NCBI GenBank assembly: GCA_963785155.1 | Contig: CAWAUB010000006.1 | Location: 390,827-454,826, forward strand | From: DASUSH01 sp963785155 | GTDB lineage: Bacteria; Actinomycetota; Thermoleophilia; Solirubrobacterales; 70-9 | Length of the DNA stretch: 64,000 nt | Direction of reading: 5' to 3' | Shown: positions 16,141 through 24,640 of the stretch, one piece after another | Numbering within the stretch: the first letter of the stretch is position 1 | Layout: the number at the start of each line of letters is the position of its first letter | Position numbers and translations under genes: made by a program | The notes under the pieces: model-generated | The model's input: the letters and a program-made list of their open reading frames with translations, nothing else | Databases searched by the model: none | Told to the model about the DNA's origin: nothing

Positions 16141-16974
16141 CTACAGCGGCGTGCCGATGATCTCGAGCCGGCGGGTCAGGCCGGCGAGCGCGAACTCGCG
16201 GACCTCTGCGGCGCTCACTCCGAGCGCGTCGAAGTCGTCGTCCCCCCCGTCGCCAGGCGGCTGTAGCGACTCAGCGACCAACGGCAGCATCTCGGAAAGC
16301 GTTGCGCGGATGACCGGTTCGGCCACGTCGGAATCGCGGACGGACTCCCTGAGGAACCAGACGCCGTAGCCGATGTGGCGGGTCTCGTCGTGGTGGATCT
16401 TCGAATATCCCTCGACGAAGCCGGGGAGCAGGCCCTCGCGTTCCAGGTACTGGGTGATGAATCGGAACGAGGTCAGCCCGAGCGTGCTCTCCAGGATCAG
16501 GTGGTAGACCACGACGAACCGGACCTTCGCTTCGAGATCGCCAGGTGATTCGACCAGCGCCTCGTGCGCCTCGACGAGCGCTCCGTCGAAGATCTTCCGG
16601 AACGCCGGCGAGACCTCCCTGCGGGCACGCTCGACGTGCGCGGCGATCTCCGCCGGGGAGTCGATCACCTCGTCCTGAAAGCGCGCGTAGAACTGCATGT
16701 GGCGTGCCTCGTCGACCTGTTGGGTGGAGAGGAAGGTCGCCTCCTCCTCGCTTCCGTAAGCACCGACCAGACCGGAGAATTTCGTCGTGATGCGTTCCTC
16801 GGCAACCATCAGCGAGGAGAGGGCCCAATGGACGAGCTCTCGCTCGGCGTCGCCCAACTCCGCCCACTGCTCCTTGTCGCGTGAGAGGTCGATCTCGAAC
16901 GGGCTCCACTGCGAATCCTCCCAGCGCCGGTAGAGCGTCTGCGGATCGTTCAGCTGGATCTCGGCCGTGGCCAT
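16141..16974 (-). CDS. R2-like ferritin-fold dinuclear-metal oxidase (ribonucleotide reductase beta family)
   Basis: 277 residues. The four-helix bundle carries the expected ligands: Glu in AEERITTKFSG, ExxH in VDEARHMQFY, Glu in LILESTLG and ExxH in HHDETRHIGYG. The spacing ExxHxxxY after the first pair keeps the position of the R2 radical tyrosine. No nrdA/nrdE partner is nearby. The ATG overlaps the arsM stop (TGATG), so it is translationally coupled to an arsenic methyltransferase and lies in the arsR-led operon. It may therefore be an R2lox-like oxidase with a job in arsenic metabolism rather than dNTP synthesis. That role is inference. The extension upstream of 16974 would lie inside arsM. 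Confidence 0.75.
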   Translation of the reverse strand: MATAEIQLNDPQTLYRRWEDSQWSPFEIDLSRDKEQWAELGDAERELVHWALSSLMVAEERITTKFSGLVGAYGSEEEATFLSTQQVDEARHMQFYARFQDEVIDSPAEIAAHVERARREVSPAFRKIFDGALVEAHEALVESPGDLEAKVRFVVVYHLILESTLGLTSFRFITQYLEREGLLPGFVEGYSKIHHDETRHIGYGVWFLRESVRDSDVAEPVIRATLSEMLPLVAESLQPPGDGGDDDFDALGVSAAEVREFALAGLTRRLEIIGTPL

Positions 16975-17906
16975 CAACCGGAAATCGTCGCTCGGACGAT
17001 CGCGGAGCCGGCGTGATCGTGGACCCGATGCGTCTCGCGGATCTCGACATCGTGGAAGCCGGCTGCTTCGAGCGTGTCGCGGAACTCGCTCTCGGTGAGA
17101 GCACCGGCGATGCAGCCGGTCCATTGGGCCATGTCGGCCTTGGTCGTCTCGTCCATGTCCTCGTCGGCGATCACGTCGGTGACCGCGAAGCGACCGCCCG
17201 GCCTCAGGACGCGGGCCGCTTCGCGCATGACGGCACCCTTGTCGCCGGAGAGGTTGATCACGCAGTTGGAGATGACGACGTCGACAGAGTCGTCGGCCAG
17301 CGGCACCTCCTCGATCGTGCCTTTGATGAACTCGACGTTCTCGACGCCGGCTTCGCGCTGGTTCGCACGGGCCAGTTCGAGCATTTCGTCGGTCATGTCA
17401 AGGCCATAAGCCTTGCCGGTCGGCCCGACGCGGCGAGCCGAGAGGAGGACGTCGATGCCGCCGCCCGAGCCGAGGTCGAGGACCGACTCGCCTACGTGCA
17501 GATCGGCGACCGCGGTCGGGTTACCGCAGCCGAGCGAGGCAAGCTGGGCCGCGTCGGGAAGTGCGCCGCGCTCTAAGCCCGAGTAGAGCTTCTCGCCGAA
17601 GGCCTCGCCCTTGATCGTCTCGATGTCACCAGTCCCGCAGCCGGGGCCGCAACCGCAGGAGGCCGTGACTTGTTCATTCGAGGCCTGAGCCTCGGTGACG
17701 CTGCGGGCCGCGGCGGCGTAGCGCTCACGGACCGCTTCCTGGACCTCAGCGGTATCGGTCTTCTGGCCGGCGCTACAGCCGCAGCCGTCACCGTGGCCGT
17801 CACCGCAACATTCGCCTTTTGCCTCGGGCTCGCAGCAGGTCTCCTGGGCCTCGGCCGAGCAACAGCCAGACGTCGCCTCGCCCTCCTTGGTCTCTAGCTC
17901 AGCCAT
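16974..17906 (-). CDS. arsM: Arsenite S-adenosylmethionine methyltransferase ArsM
   Basis: 310 residues starting MAELETKEGEA. The SAM-binding motif is VLDLGSGGGIDVLLSA, and the three substrate-binding Cys are in SLGCGNP, ISNCVINL and WTGCIAGAL, as in arsenite methyltransferases. The N-terminal ~45 residues form a Cys-rich extension (SGCCSAEAQETCC, GECCGDGHGDGCGC), and a further CGCGPGCG follows at ~85. These probably bind As(III) or another metal. The start overlaps the end of arsR by 13 nt. It methylates As(III) to methylarsenicals using SAM and thiols. Confidence 0.93.
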   Translation of the reverse strand: MAELETKEGEATSGCCSAEAQETCCEPEAKGECCGDGHGDGCGCSAGQKTDTAEVQEAVRERYAAAARSVTEAQASNEQVTASCGCGPGCGTGDIETIKGEAFGEKLYSGLERGALPDAAQLASLGCGNPTAVADLHVGESVLDLGSGGGIDVLLSARRVGPTGKAYGLDMTDEMLELARANQREAGVENVEFIKGTIEEVPLADDSVDVVISNCVINLSGDKGAVMREAARVLRPGGRFAVTDVIADEDMDETTKADMAQWTGCIAGALTESEFRDTLEAAGFHDVEIRETHRVHDHAGSAIVRATISG

Positions 17907-18247
17907 GCGCTCAGTTCCTCCAGTGCTTCGGGATTGACGTAGTAGTAGGCCCATAGGCCCTGGCGCTCGGAGCCGACGATCCCCGCCTCGCGCAACTTCT
18001 TCAGGTGATGCGAGACCGTGGGCTGGGAGAGGTCGAAAAGGGGGACGAGCTCGCAAACGCAGACTTTGCCGGCGTGCTTTCGCAGTACGTCTACGAGCTG
18101 CATCCGAATCGGATCGCCGAGGGCCTTCGCGACAACCGCCATCCGCTCGGCGTGCTCGCGCTCGATGTCGGGATAGACCACCGGGTCGCAGCAGACCTCG
18201 CCCGCTGAGCGCTTCTGTTTGGGGGAGAGCTTCATATCGACGGCCAT
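17894..18247 (-). CDS. arsR: ArsR-family arsenic-responsive repressor
   Basis: 117 residues, winged helix with DNA-recognition segment LSQPTVSHHLKKLREAGIV. The CVCEL motif at the start of the DNA-binding region is the classical As(III)-binding pair of ArsR, and an extra GEVCC near the N-terminus may supply further ligands. It is divergent from arsC with 53 bp between the starts and heads the arsR-arsM-oxidase operon. It would release the shared operator on binding arsenite. A downstream ATG at 18235 is an alternative start. Confidence 0.94.
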   Translation of the reverse strand: MAVDMKLSPKQKRSAGEVCCDPVVYPDIEREHAERMAVVAKALGDPIRMQLVDVLRKHAGKVCVCELVPLFDLSQPTVSHHLKKLREAGIVGSERQGLWAYYYVNPEALEELSAWLS

Positions 18248-18300
18248 CTATTTACTTATATCAATTGAAATGATGAACGTCAATCTTTAGTCTTAGTGCC
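18248..18300. promoter_or_regulatory. Divergent arsR/arsC promoter-operator
   Basis: This 53-bp AT-rich spacer sits between the divergent starts of arsR and arsC. It contains the perfect 8-bp palindrome tcaattga within atatcaattgaaatgat, which fits an ArsR dimer site, and leaves little room for leaders. Both arms are therefore probably repressed by ArsR. Confidence 0.65.
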
Positions 18301-18699
18301 GTGCAGCGTGTCCTCTTCGTTTGTGTCCACAACGCAGGTCGCTCGCAGATGGCGGCGGGCCTCCTCCGCAAACTCGGCGGCGAGTCCGTGCGGGTCGAGA
18401 CTGCGGGCTCGGCGCCGGCCGACGAGATCAACCCGATCGCCATCGAGGCGATGACCGAGATCGGCATCGACCTCTCCGAGGAGTTTCCGAAGCCGCTACA
18501 CGACGAGGCCGTCAAGGAGGCCGATGTGGTGATCACGATGGGCTGCGGCGACGCTTGCCCCATCTTTCCCGGCAAGCGTTACGAGGACTGGGAGCTCGAG
18601 GACCCAGCAGGGAAGGACCTGGACACGGTGCAGAGAATTCGCGACGAGATCGAGGCCCGGGTGCGACTACTGCTCAGCGAGCTGGGATCGAGCAAGTAA
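18301..18699 (+). CDS. arsC: Arsenate reductase (LMW-phosphatase-like ArsC)
   Basis: 132 residues, GTG start. The P-loop CVHNAGRSQ holds the nucleophilic Cys, and the second redox Cys pair is in TMGCGDACP, with the YEDWELEDP loop. This is the thioredoxin- or mycothiol-linked type, reducing As(V) to As(III). It is followed with no gap by the aquaporin gene, so the As(III) produced could leave by that channel or be methylated by ArsM. Confidence 0.94.
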   Translation: MQRVLFVCVHNAGRSQMAAGLLRKLGGESVRVETAGSAPADEINPIAIEAMTEIGIDLSEEFPKPLHDEAVKEADVVITMGCGDACPIFPGKRYEDWELEDPAGKDLDTVQRIRDEIEARVRLLLSELGSSK

Positions 18700-19383
18700 T
18701 TGGATCGCCCCGACCTCGCCCGGCGGGCCGCGGCTGAGGGCTTAGCCGCTTTCGCCCTCGTCTTCGCCGGCTGCGGTGCGATCGTCGCCGACTCGGTTTA
18801 CGACGGTGCACTTGGCGTCGTCGGTGTCGCCCTCGTCTTCGGGCTGATCATCATGGTCATGGTCTACGCCACCGGACACCTCTCCGGCGCCCACATCAAT
18901 CCCGCGGTGACGCTCGCCTTCTCGCTCACTCGCCACTTCCCGGCCCGCGAGGCGGTGAGCTATGTCGGCGCCCAAGTCGCCGGCGCGGTGGCGGCAGCGC
19001 TACTGCTTCTCGCGATCTGGCCCGGCCAACCGGCTGAGCTCGGAGCCACCGTGCCGAGCGTGGGTGTAGGCAGCGCGCTCGTCTACGAGATCGTATTGAC
19101 CGCCTTCCTGATGTTCGTGATCATGGCCGTGGCCACCGACACCCGAGCGGTCGGCGCCGCGGCAGCCATCGCCATCGGTGGCACGGTCGGCCTCGACGCC
19201 CTTTTCGGCGGAGTCGTAACCGGAGCCTCGATGAATCCAGCCCGTTCGCTCGGTCCAGCCCTCGCTACGGGAGAGCTCACCGACATCTGGATCTACATCG
19301 TCGGCCCTGTGGTTGGAGCCGCGCTCGGCGCTACCGCATATCAACTTGTTCGCGGGGAAAATCCCAAGTCCAGCGAAGCCTGA
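18700..19383 (+). CDS. MIP-family aquaglyceroporin of the arsenic operon (AqpS-like)
   Basis: 227 residues with six TM helices and both half-helix motifs, HINPAVTLAFS and SMNPARSLGPA. It starts at TTG immediately after the arsC stop. MIP channels in ars operons conduct undissociated As(OH)3 or methylarsenicals. No arsB/acr3 pump is visible here, so the channel may be the export route for the arsenite made by ArsC. The substrate is inferred from context. Confidence 0.88.
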   Translation: MDRPDLARRAAAEGLAAFALVFAGCGAIVADSVYDGALGVVGVALVFGLIIMVMVYATGHLSGAHINPAVTLAFSLTRHFPAREAVSYVGAQVAGAVAAALLLLAIWPGQPAELGATVPSVGVGSALVYEIVLTAFLMFVIMAVATDTRAVGAAAAIAIGGTVGLDALFGGVVTGASMNPARSLGPALATGELTDIWIYIVGPVVGAALGATAYQLVRGENPKSSEA

Positions 19384-19449
19384 CCGAGCTCCGAAACACG
19401 GAAACCCGCTCCACGAGCGAGTTTCACGCACGAGCACCCGCCGGGGACG

Positions 19450-21558
19450 CTACTTCTGCTTGACCCTGATCTTGTGGGAGTCGGAGCCGGCGTTGCCAGC
19501 CGTGTCAACGCAGCTCGCCACCAGGTTCAGCTTCGACGCGTAGCCGGCTCGGAACGCGATTTTTAACGCCTTCCGGGCTTTCGAGCCAAATTTCAGCTTC
19601 GCCCGCTCGGTCGAGCCGGCCTCGAGGTCGATAAGCGCCGGCTTGAGGGAGAAGGTCCGCTGGCCTGCCTTTTTGCGGGTTCGGATCTTGCGCACCTTCA
19701 CCTTGCCGCCGAGCGTTGCCTCACAAGCCTCGTCGGCGCTCAGCTCGACGGCCAGCCGGCTGAGAGCGGACACTTTCTTTCGCCCGGCGATGTCGAGATC
19801 CGGGGCGGTGGTGTCGGCCAGGGGCGTCGGGTCGCCACCGCCACCGCCACCGCCGTCGGGCGTCGGCTGCGGCGCGCATGTGACGGTCACGGAGACCGTG
19901 GCGGTCGAACCGCGGTTGAGGGTGTAGGTGAAATTGTCGGTAGCTCCTCCCGGTGCGTTGCAGAAGCCCGCGTCGGGCTGGTAGGTGAGGCCCGTGCCGC
20001 CCCCGGTCAGCGCGACCTGCCCGCGAGGCGCGTTCGTCTTCGTGACGATCGCCTTCTCGCCGCCGTCGAGGTCGGTGTCATTGGCGAGCACGTCGATCCC
20101 GGTGGCGGGGGCGTCCTGCGCAATCGTGACCAAGTCGGCGACGGCAACCGGAGGCTCGCCGAGCACGTCGCGCATGTAGATGTCGCGTCCGGCGCCGAGG
20201 TCGTCGGGGTGGAGATTGGTGGAGGACGAGTTGTAGGCGACGTAGCGGCCGTCCGGGGTCATCGCGGGCACGATCGCGCCCCCGGGGATGGGGGCGCACG
20301 AGTTGCTGATGTTGCCGTTCGCGCCGCTGGCTCGCGAGGCGATCGACGTGGTGCCCGTCTGCATGTCGCGCACCATCACGATCACGCATTTGAGTGCGTT
20401 GCCCGCCGCGAGCACGTCGCTGTCGCTGTCGAACGCGACGAAGCGGCCGTCGTCGGAGACCCTGGGGAAGTTGGAATCGTCGAACTCGTCCGAATCTTGA
20501 CCCACAAGCGGCACGGTGACGAGGTTCGTCGTCCCGCCGTCACGGTCACGCCGGAAGATGTCGGACGTGCCGCCAGGGGAGTCGTCGACCGGGTCGAGGT
20601 TGGTCGCGTTCGAGGCGAAGGTGACGAAGCGACCGTCGCCGCTCAGGTGCGGGTCGGCTGCGCCGCCGGAGTCCGCCTTGACCCCCAGGCTGTTGCGCGA
20701 CTCGAGCGAAGTGGCGCCCAGAGGGCCGTTGTCGAGGTCGCGGACGAAGACGTCGAACCTGGTGTCGGTGTCGTCGGGGTGGAGGTCGTCCCCCGGCGAG
20801 CTCCAGGCGACGATCGAACCGTCGGCCGAGATCGCCGGCGGGCCGTGGGTGGTGATCGCCGAGGCAGCGAGCTCGTCGCTTCTCAGGGTGACAAGTGTGT
20901 TCGCCCCCGTGGCGAGGTCGCGCACGTAGATCTGTCGATCGGTGATTGTGTTGTCGAGCGGATCGAGGTTGTTGGAGTGGGAGATCCACGCCACGGTCGA
21001 GCCGTCGGCCGAGATCGCCGGTGAGAGGTCTCCGGGAGCTTGACTGACCGAGTTGTCCCCGGCCAAACCGTTGGCGCGGCTGACCAGGATCGTCGCGTTC
21101 ATCGTGCGATCGCGCAGGAAGATGTCGCTCTGCGCCTCGGCGTCGCCCGGGAGGTTGGTCGCGGTCGACGAGAAGGCGACGAAGCGGCCGTCGGCCGAGA
21201 TCGATGGTGCGATCGAAGGATCGTCCGCCGACACGCCGCCCGCCCCGCGGCTGATCAACTCGGTGCCACCGGTCGTCCTGTCGCGAACGTAGATCGAGTC
21301 CTCCGGATTTGAATCATCCGGATGCAAGTTGGTTGCCGCCGACGAGAAGGCGACGAAGCGGCCGTCGGCCGAGACCTCGGCTGCGATGGAGTCGCCGTTC
21401 CCGACCTGGTCGGGAACCGCCGCCGAGTCGTCGGCCCGGCTCTCCAGAGTCGTGTCGTGCTGTGCGGCGCCGGCTTCGGTCGCAGCGAATCCGCACAGCG
21501 CGACACCCAGGAACACGATGGACCTATGCAATCCCTTGCTCGAAGCAACCGCATCCAT
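19450..21558 (-). CDS. Secreted PD40/TolB-like beta-propeller protein with Ig-like and C-terminal domains
   Basis: 702 residues. The signal peptide is SIVFLGVALCGFAATEAGA. Six or seven WD40-like/PD40 repeats at ~50-450 have the form ISADGRFVAFSSxATNLxPxD followed by DIFVRDxxxG. Next is a cadherin/VCBS-type segment (PPVAVADLVTIAQDAPATGIDVLANDTDLDGG), a glycine linker (DGGGGGGGDPTP), and a C-terminal Thermoleophilia-type stretch (APDLDIAGRKKVSALSR...). It is an extracellular structural or sensing protein of unknown function. It is convergent with the aquaporin gene. Confidence 0.75.
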   Translation of the reverse strand: MDAVASSKGLHRSIVFLGVALCGFAATEAGAAQHDTTLESRADDSAAVPDQVGNGDSIAAEVSADGRFVAFSSAATNLHPDDSNPEDSIYVRDRTTGGTELISRGAGGVSADDPSIAPSISADGRFVAFSSTATNLPGDAEAQSDIFLRDRTMNATILVSRANGLAGDNSVSQAPGDLSPAISADGSTVAWISHSNNLDPLDNTITDRQIYVRDLATGANTLVTLRSDELAASAITTHGPPAISADGSIVAWSSPGDDLHPDDTDTRFDVFVRDLDNGPLGATSLESRNSLGVKADSGGAADPHLSGDGRFVTFASNATNLDPVDDSPGGTSDIFRRDRDGGTTNLVTVPLVGQDSDEFDDSNFPRVSDDGRFVAFDSDSDVLAAGNALKCVIVMVRDMQTGTTSIASRASGANGNISNSCAPIPGGAIVPAMTPDGRYVAYNSSSTNLHPDDLGAGRDIYMRDVLGEPPVAVADLVTIAQDAPATGIDVLANDTDLDGGEKAIVTKTNAPRGQVALTGGGTGLTYQPDAGFCNAPGGATDNFTYTLNRGSTATVSVTVTCAPQPTPDGGGGGGGDPTPLADTTAPDLDIAGRKKVSALSRLAVELSADEACEATLGGKVKVRKIRTRKKAGQRTFSLKPALIDLEAGSTERAKLKFGSKARKALKIAFRAGYASKLNLVASCVDTAGNAGSDSHKIRVKQK

Positions 21559-21648
21559 GCATCACCATCCTGACAGACCGCGTACCGGCCGCACCGGAAT
21601 CACCAGCGATTGCGAGCGACGGGGGCCGTCTCAGCCCTCCGGCAGTCA

Positions 21649-22413
21649 CTAAGGAGCGAGGCAGAGCACGTACGGCTGGAACGTGCGCGTCTCCCCGCTG
21701 TCGTTGATCGCGTTCACGTCCGCTGAGTGGGGGGAGCCGGTCACGATCACCTCCTCCACCGTCGTCACGAGCATCTCGCCGAGCTCGGCGTTTGGCCACT
21801 CGCCCCCGGCCGAGAGCAGTTGCTCTCCAATCAGACACGAGGTCCCCGACGTCGCGATGGCCGGGAAGTTGCCGTCGTTAGCCGTTGTGTCCACGAGCGA
21901 GGACGGGGTCCCCAACCGGCGCGTGACGGTATTTACCTCGACCGCCCCGATCGCGCTGTTGACGATCTCGTCGCCGTCGACAGCGTTAGTGGCTATCTCC
22001 GAGGCTCCGACTGCGTTGCCGAGAATCTTCGGTGCCGTTACCGAGTCGTTTTCCAACTCGCCGGTGCCAACTGCGAGGCTGGCGATCGACGGGTCCGGGT
22101 AGGTGCCGGTCAGATCGCCACCGGCCGGGCCGGTCGAGGGGCCCGGCGGTCCCTGCTGACCCGCTTGGCCCTGCGTCCCCTGGGTCCCCTGTTGACCCGG
22201 CGGCCCCGCCTGCAGCTCCAGTTCGGCGACCTGCCGCTTGAGCTTCTTCAACTGCTTGCTGAGTTTCTTGATCTTTGCAGAGCCTCCTCCGGCGGCGGCC
22301 CTGGCGCTGTCCGGCCCTGGCGCAGATCCGGAAACGGCGACCGGTACTACAAGAAGCGAAAGCACGACCGCGGCACCGAGCAGCATCCGTGTACGTCCCA
22401 CGCGTCCGTCCAT
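21649..22413 (-). CDS. Secreted collagen-like protein
   Basis: 254 residues. ATG at 22413 has GGAGG 7 nt upstream. After a signal/TM segment (LLGAAVVLSLLVVPVAVSGSA) comes a lysine-rich coiled coil (AKIKKLSKQLKKLKRQVAEL). A short collagen-type Gly-X-Y run follows (GPPGQQGTQGTQGQAGQQGP), then a beta-rich C-terminal domain with Cys at two places. The coiled coil could seed trimer formation for the collagen stretch. This organisation is common in Solirubrobacterales surface proteins and the function is unknown. Confidence 0.78.
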   Translation of the reverse strand: MDGRVGRTRMLLGAAVVLSLLVVPVAVSGSAPGPDSARAAAGGGSAKIKKLSKQLKKLKRQVAELELQAGPPGQQGTQGTQGQAGQQGPPGPSTGPAGGDLTGTYPDPSIASLAVGTGELENDSVTAPKILGNAVGASEIATNAVDGDEIVNSAIGAVEVNTVTRRLGTPSSLVDTTANDGNFPAIATSGTSCLIGEQLLSAGGEWPNAELGEMLVTTVEEVIVTGSPHSADVNAINDSGETRTFQPYVLCLAP

Positions 22414-22533
22414 GGACTTCCTCCCGTCGATGTGGAGCCCTGCGGCCAACACATCTCTATCAGCTCGGGGCCTCGGTGCCTGGCATGCGTCAGGCCTTCG
22501 AGAACACAGAAGCCCTCCTGGCGGAGGGCCCTG

Positions 22534-22684
22534 GAGGCACCGCTACGGGGATTCGAACCCCGGTTTCCGAACTGAGAATGGCAGGAAAGGGCTTGGTTGA
22601 GCTGTTTTTGAGCCTGCTGAGCTGCTCTCAGTTGCCCTCAGTTGCTCTTGCTTGAGGGCGGTTCGGGACATGTTTCGGGACACG
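22534..22684. repeat. 151-bp direct repeat, copy 1, with tRNA 3'-end-like sequence
   Basis: Begins gaggcaccgctacgggg and ends gtttcgggacacg. It is nearly identical to 24641-24791; I see two mismatches. On the minus strand its first part reads as a T-arm with loop GGTTCGAATCC plus acceptor-like 3' bases. No matching 5' half of a tRNA is present. The other end has two copies of ttcgggaca spaced like recombinase arm sites. It looks like an attachment-site duplicate. Confidence 0.75.
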
Positions 22685-22769
22685 GAATCCGGTCATTCCC
22701 GGCGATCCCGCGCAGATTTGGTTTCCGGTTTTGTCTTCTCGCCCCCGTCCCCGATACTGGAATACACCG

Positions 22770-24554
22770 GTGCAGAGCGAAACTCCAAATCGGTGCTGGA
22801 TTACCAGGCGGGCGCGCCTGGCGGCGGCGGCGTGTGCGCTCGCGTCTCTGGTGCTCGCTCCGGCGGCGGCGCAGGCGGTCACCTTTTCCGGCCCGACCGA
22901 CTTCGGCGCCGGCAACGGCGTCCAATCGGTCACGGTCGGCGAGTTCAACGGCGACTCCGACCCCGACCTCGCGGTCGCGAATTTCCTCACCGACAACGTC
23001 TCGATCCTGCTCGGTAACGGCGACGGCACCTTCTCCGCCGCGACCAACTTCGGCGCCGGCGACGGCCCGTGGTCGGTCGCGGTCGGCGAGTTCGACTCCG
23101 ACTCCGACCCCGACCTCGCGGTCGCGAACAGCGGATCCAACGACGTCTCGATCCTGCTCGGTAACGGCGACGGCACCTTCTCCGCCGCGACCAACTTCGG
23201 CGCCGGCAACACTCCGTTCTCGGTCGCGGTCGGCGACTTCGACGGGGACCTCGACCTCGACCTCGCGGTCGCGAACGCCGCCGGCGGCAACGTCTCGATC
23301 ATGCTCAACAACGGCGATGGGACCTTCTCCGTCCCCGTCAACTTCGCCGCAGGAATCGCTGTCCGATCGGTCGCCGTCGGCGAGTTCAACGGCGACGCAG
23401 ACCTCGACCTCGCGGTCGCGAACGCCGGATCCAACGACGTCTCGATCCTGCTCGGTAACGGCGACGGCACCTTCTCCGCCGCGACCAACTTCGGCGTCGA
23501 CGACGACCCTCGATCGCTCGCGGTGGGCGACTTCAACGGCGACTCGGAACCCGACATCGCGGTCGCGAACAATGGATCCGACAATGTCTCGATCCTGCTC
23601 GGTAACGGCGACGGCACCTTCTCCGCCGCGACCAACTTCGGCGCCGGCGACGGCCCTCAATCCGTCGCGGTCGGCGACTTCGACGGCGACCTTGACCCCG
23701 ACCTCGCGGTCGCGAACTTCGGCACCGACAACGTCTCGATCCTGCTCGGTAACGGCGACGGCACCTTCTCCACCGCAACCAACTTCAGCGTCGGCAACGG
23801 CCCGTGGTGGGTCGCGGTCGGAGATTTCAACGGCGCCCTGCCGGACCTCGCGTTCGCGAATTTGGGCTCGAACAACGTCTCGATCCTGCTCGCGCAGGCC
23901 GAGCCCTCGCTCTCGACGACCGCGACGGCCAACGCGACGATCGGCGAGGCGATCTCGGACCGCGCCACCTTGACCGGCGGCGAGAGCCCAGCTGGGACGA
24001 TCACCTTCCGCGCCTACGGCCCGAACGATGCGGCCTGCGCCAACCCCCCGGCGTTCACCGGCTCCGCGGTGGCGGTCGCGGGCAACGGGACCTACGACTC
24101 GCCTTCGTTCACCCCCGCCCAGCCCGGCACCTACCGCTGGATCGCCTCCTACTCAGGCGACGCCAATAACGTCGCGATCGCCGGGGCCTGCAACGACCCA
24201 GGCGAGACCTCGGTGGTGAGCGATGCGCCACCACCGCCGCCCGAGCCGCCGCCGACGCCCGAGCTCGAGATCATCGGCCTCGAGCGCAACCGCGCCAAGG
24301 GCACCGCGACCCTCACGGTCGCGACCAACCTCGGTGGCGCCCTGCGCGTCGCGAAGACGAACAAGGTGAAGAACTCCGGCCCGGTCAATCTCGGCGAGGC
24401 CGGCTCGGCGGAGCTCGAGGTCGTCCCGCGCAACCGCATTGCCGAGAAGTTGCGGAAGACGGGCCGAGTCACGGTCAACCCGCAGGTGCGCTTCAATCCC
24501 GCGGTCGGCGGCGAGGTCGGCGTTCGGCACAAGTTCGATCTGCGCCAGGACTGA
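22770..24554 (+). CDS. Secreted FG-GAP/VCBS repeat protein
   Basis: About 594 residues from GTG at 22770; an in-frame start 39 nt earlier is possible. The signal peptide is ARLAAAACALASLVLAPAAAQA. Seven FG-GAP/VCBS repeats of ~47 residues follow, each with VGDFNGDxxPDLAVAN (calcium-loop DxNGDxxxD) and NVSILLGNGDGTFSAATNFG. An Ig-like domain (~390-490) and a proline-rich linker PPPPPEPPPTPE come next, then a C-terminal beta domain. The repeats fold as a calcium-binding beta-propeller typical of adhesins. It is the only gene between the two 151-bp direct repeats, so it may be a mobile cassette. Repeat units are nearly identical at the DNA level. Confidence 0.85.
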   Translation: MQSETPNRCWITRRARLAAAACALASLVLAPAAAQAVTFSGPTDFGAGNGVQSVTVGEFNGDSDPDLAVANFLTDNVSILLGNGDGTFSAATNFGAGDGPWSVAVGEFDSDSDPDLAVANSGSNDVSILLGNGDGTFSAATNFGAGNTPFSVAVGDFDGDLDLDLAVANAAGGNVSIMLNNGDGTFSVPVNFAAGIAVRSVAVGEFNGDADLDLAVANAGSNDVSILLGNGDGTFSAATNFGVDDDPRSLAVGDFNGDSEPDIAVANNGSDNVSILLGNGDGTFSAATNFGAGDGPQSVAVGDFDGDLDPDLAVANFGTDNVSILLGNGDGTFSTATNFSVGNGPWWVAVGDFNGALPDLAFANLGSNNVSILLAQAEPSLSTTATANATIGEAISDRATLTGGESPAGTITFRAYGPNDAACANPPAFTGSAVAVAGNGTYDSPSFTPAQPGTYRWIASYSGDANNVAIAGACNDPGETSVVSDAPPPPPEPPPTPELEIIGLERNRAKGTATLTVATNLGGALRVAKTNKVKNSGPVNLGEAGSAELEVVPRNRIAEKLRKTGRVTVNPQVRFNPAVGGEVGVRHKFDLRQD

Positions 24555-24640
24555 CGGGCGGTTACCGGCGGCGAGATCGGCAGGGTCTCAGGGCCGACCG
24601 AAGTCCAATCCGGATCCGGGGCCTGCCGTCTCGGTTTCCT

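Noticed and set aside
18700..19383. Dedicated arsenite efflux pump
   Set aside because: Six TM helices with two NPA boxes define an aquaporin; no ArsB/Acr3 features are present.
22534..22610. A complete tRNA gene on the minus strand
   Set aside because: Only the T-arm and acceptor-like 3' part are present. I found no matching 5' acceptor, D-arm or anticodon arm in either copy.
22638..23660. Antisense repeat proteins opposite the FG-GAP gene
   Set aside because: Regular repeats arise because the DNA itself is repetitive. The plus strand has a signal peptide and FG-GAP motifs.
22900..23900. CRISPR-like spacing of repeats
   Set aside because: The ~140-bp periodicity is coding FG-GAP repeats with partly conserved intervals. 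No short palindromic repeats or cas genes are present.
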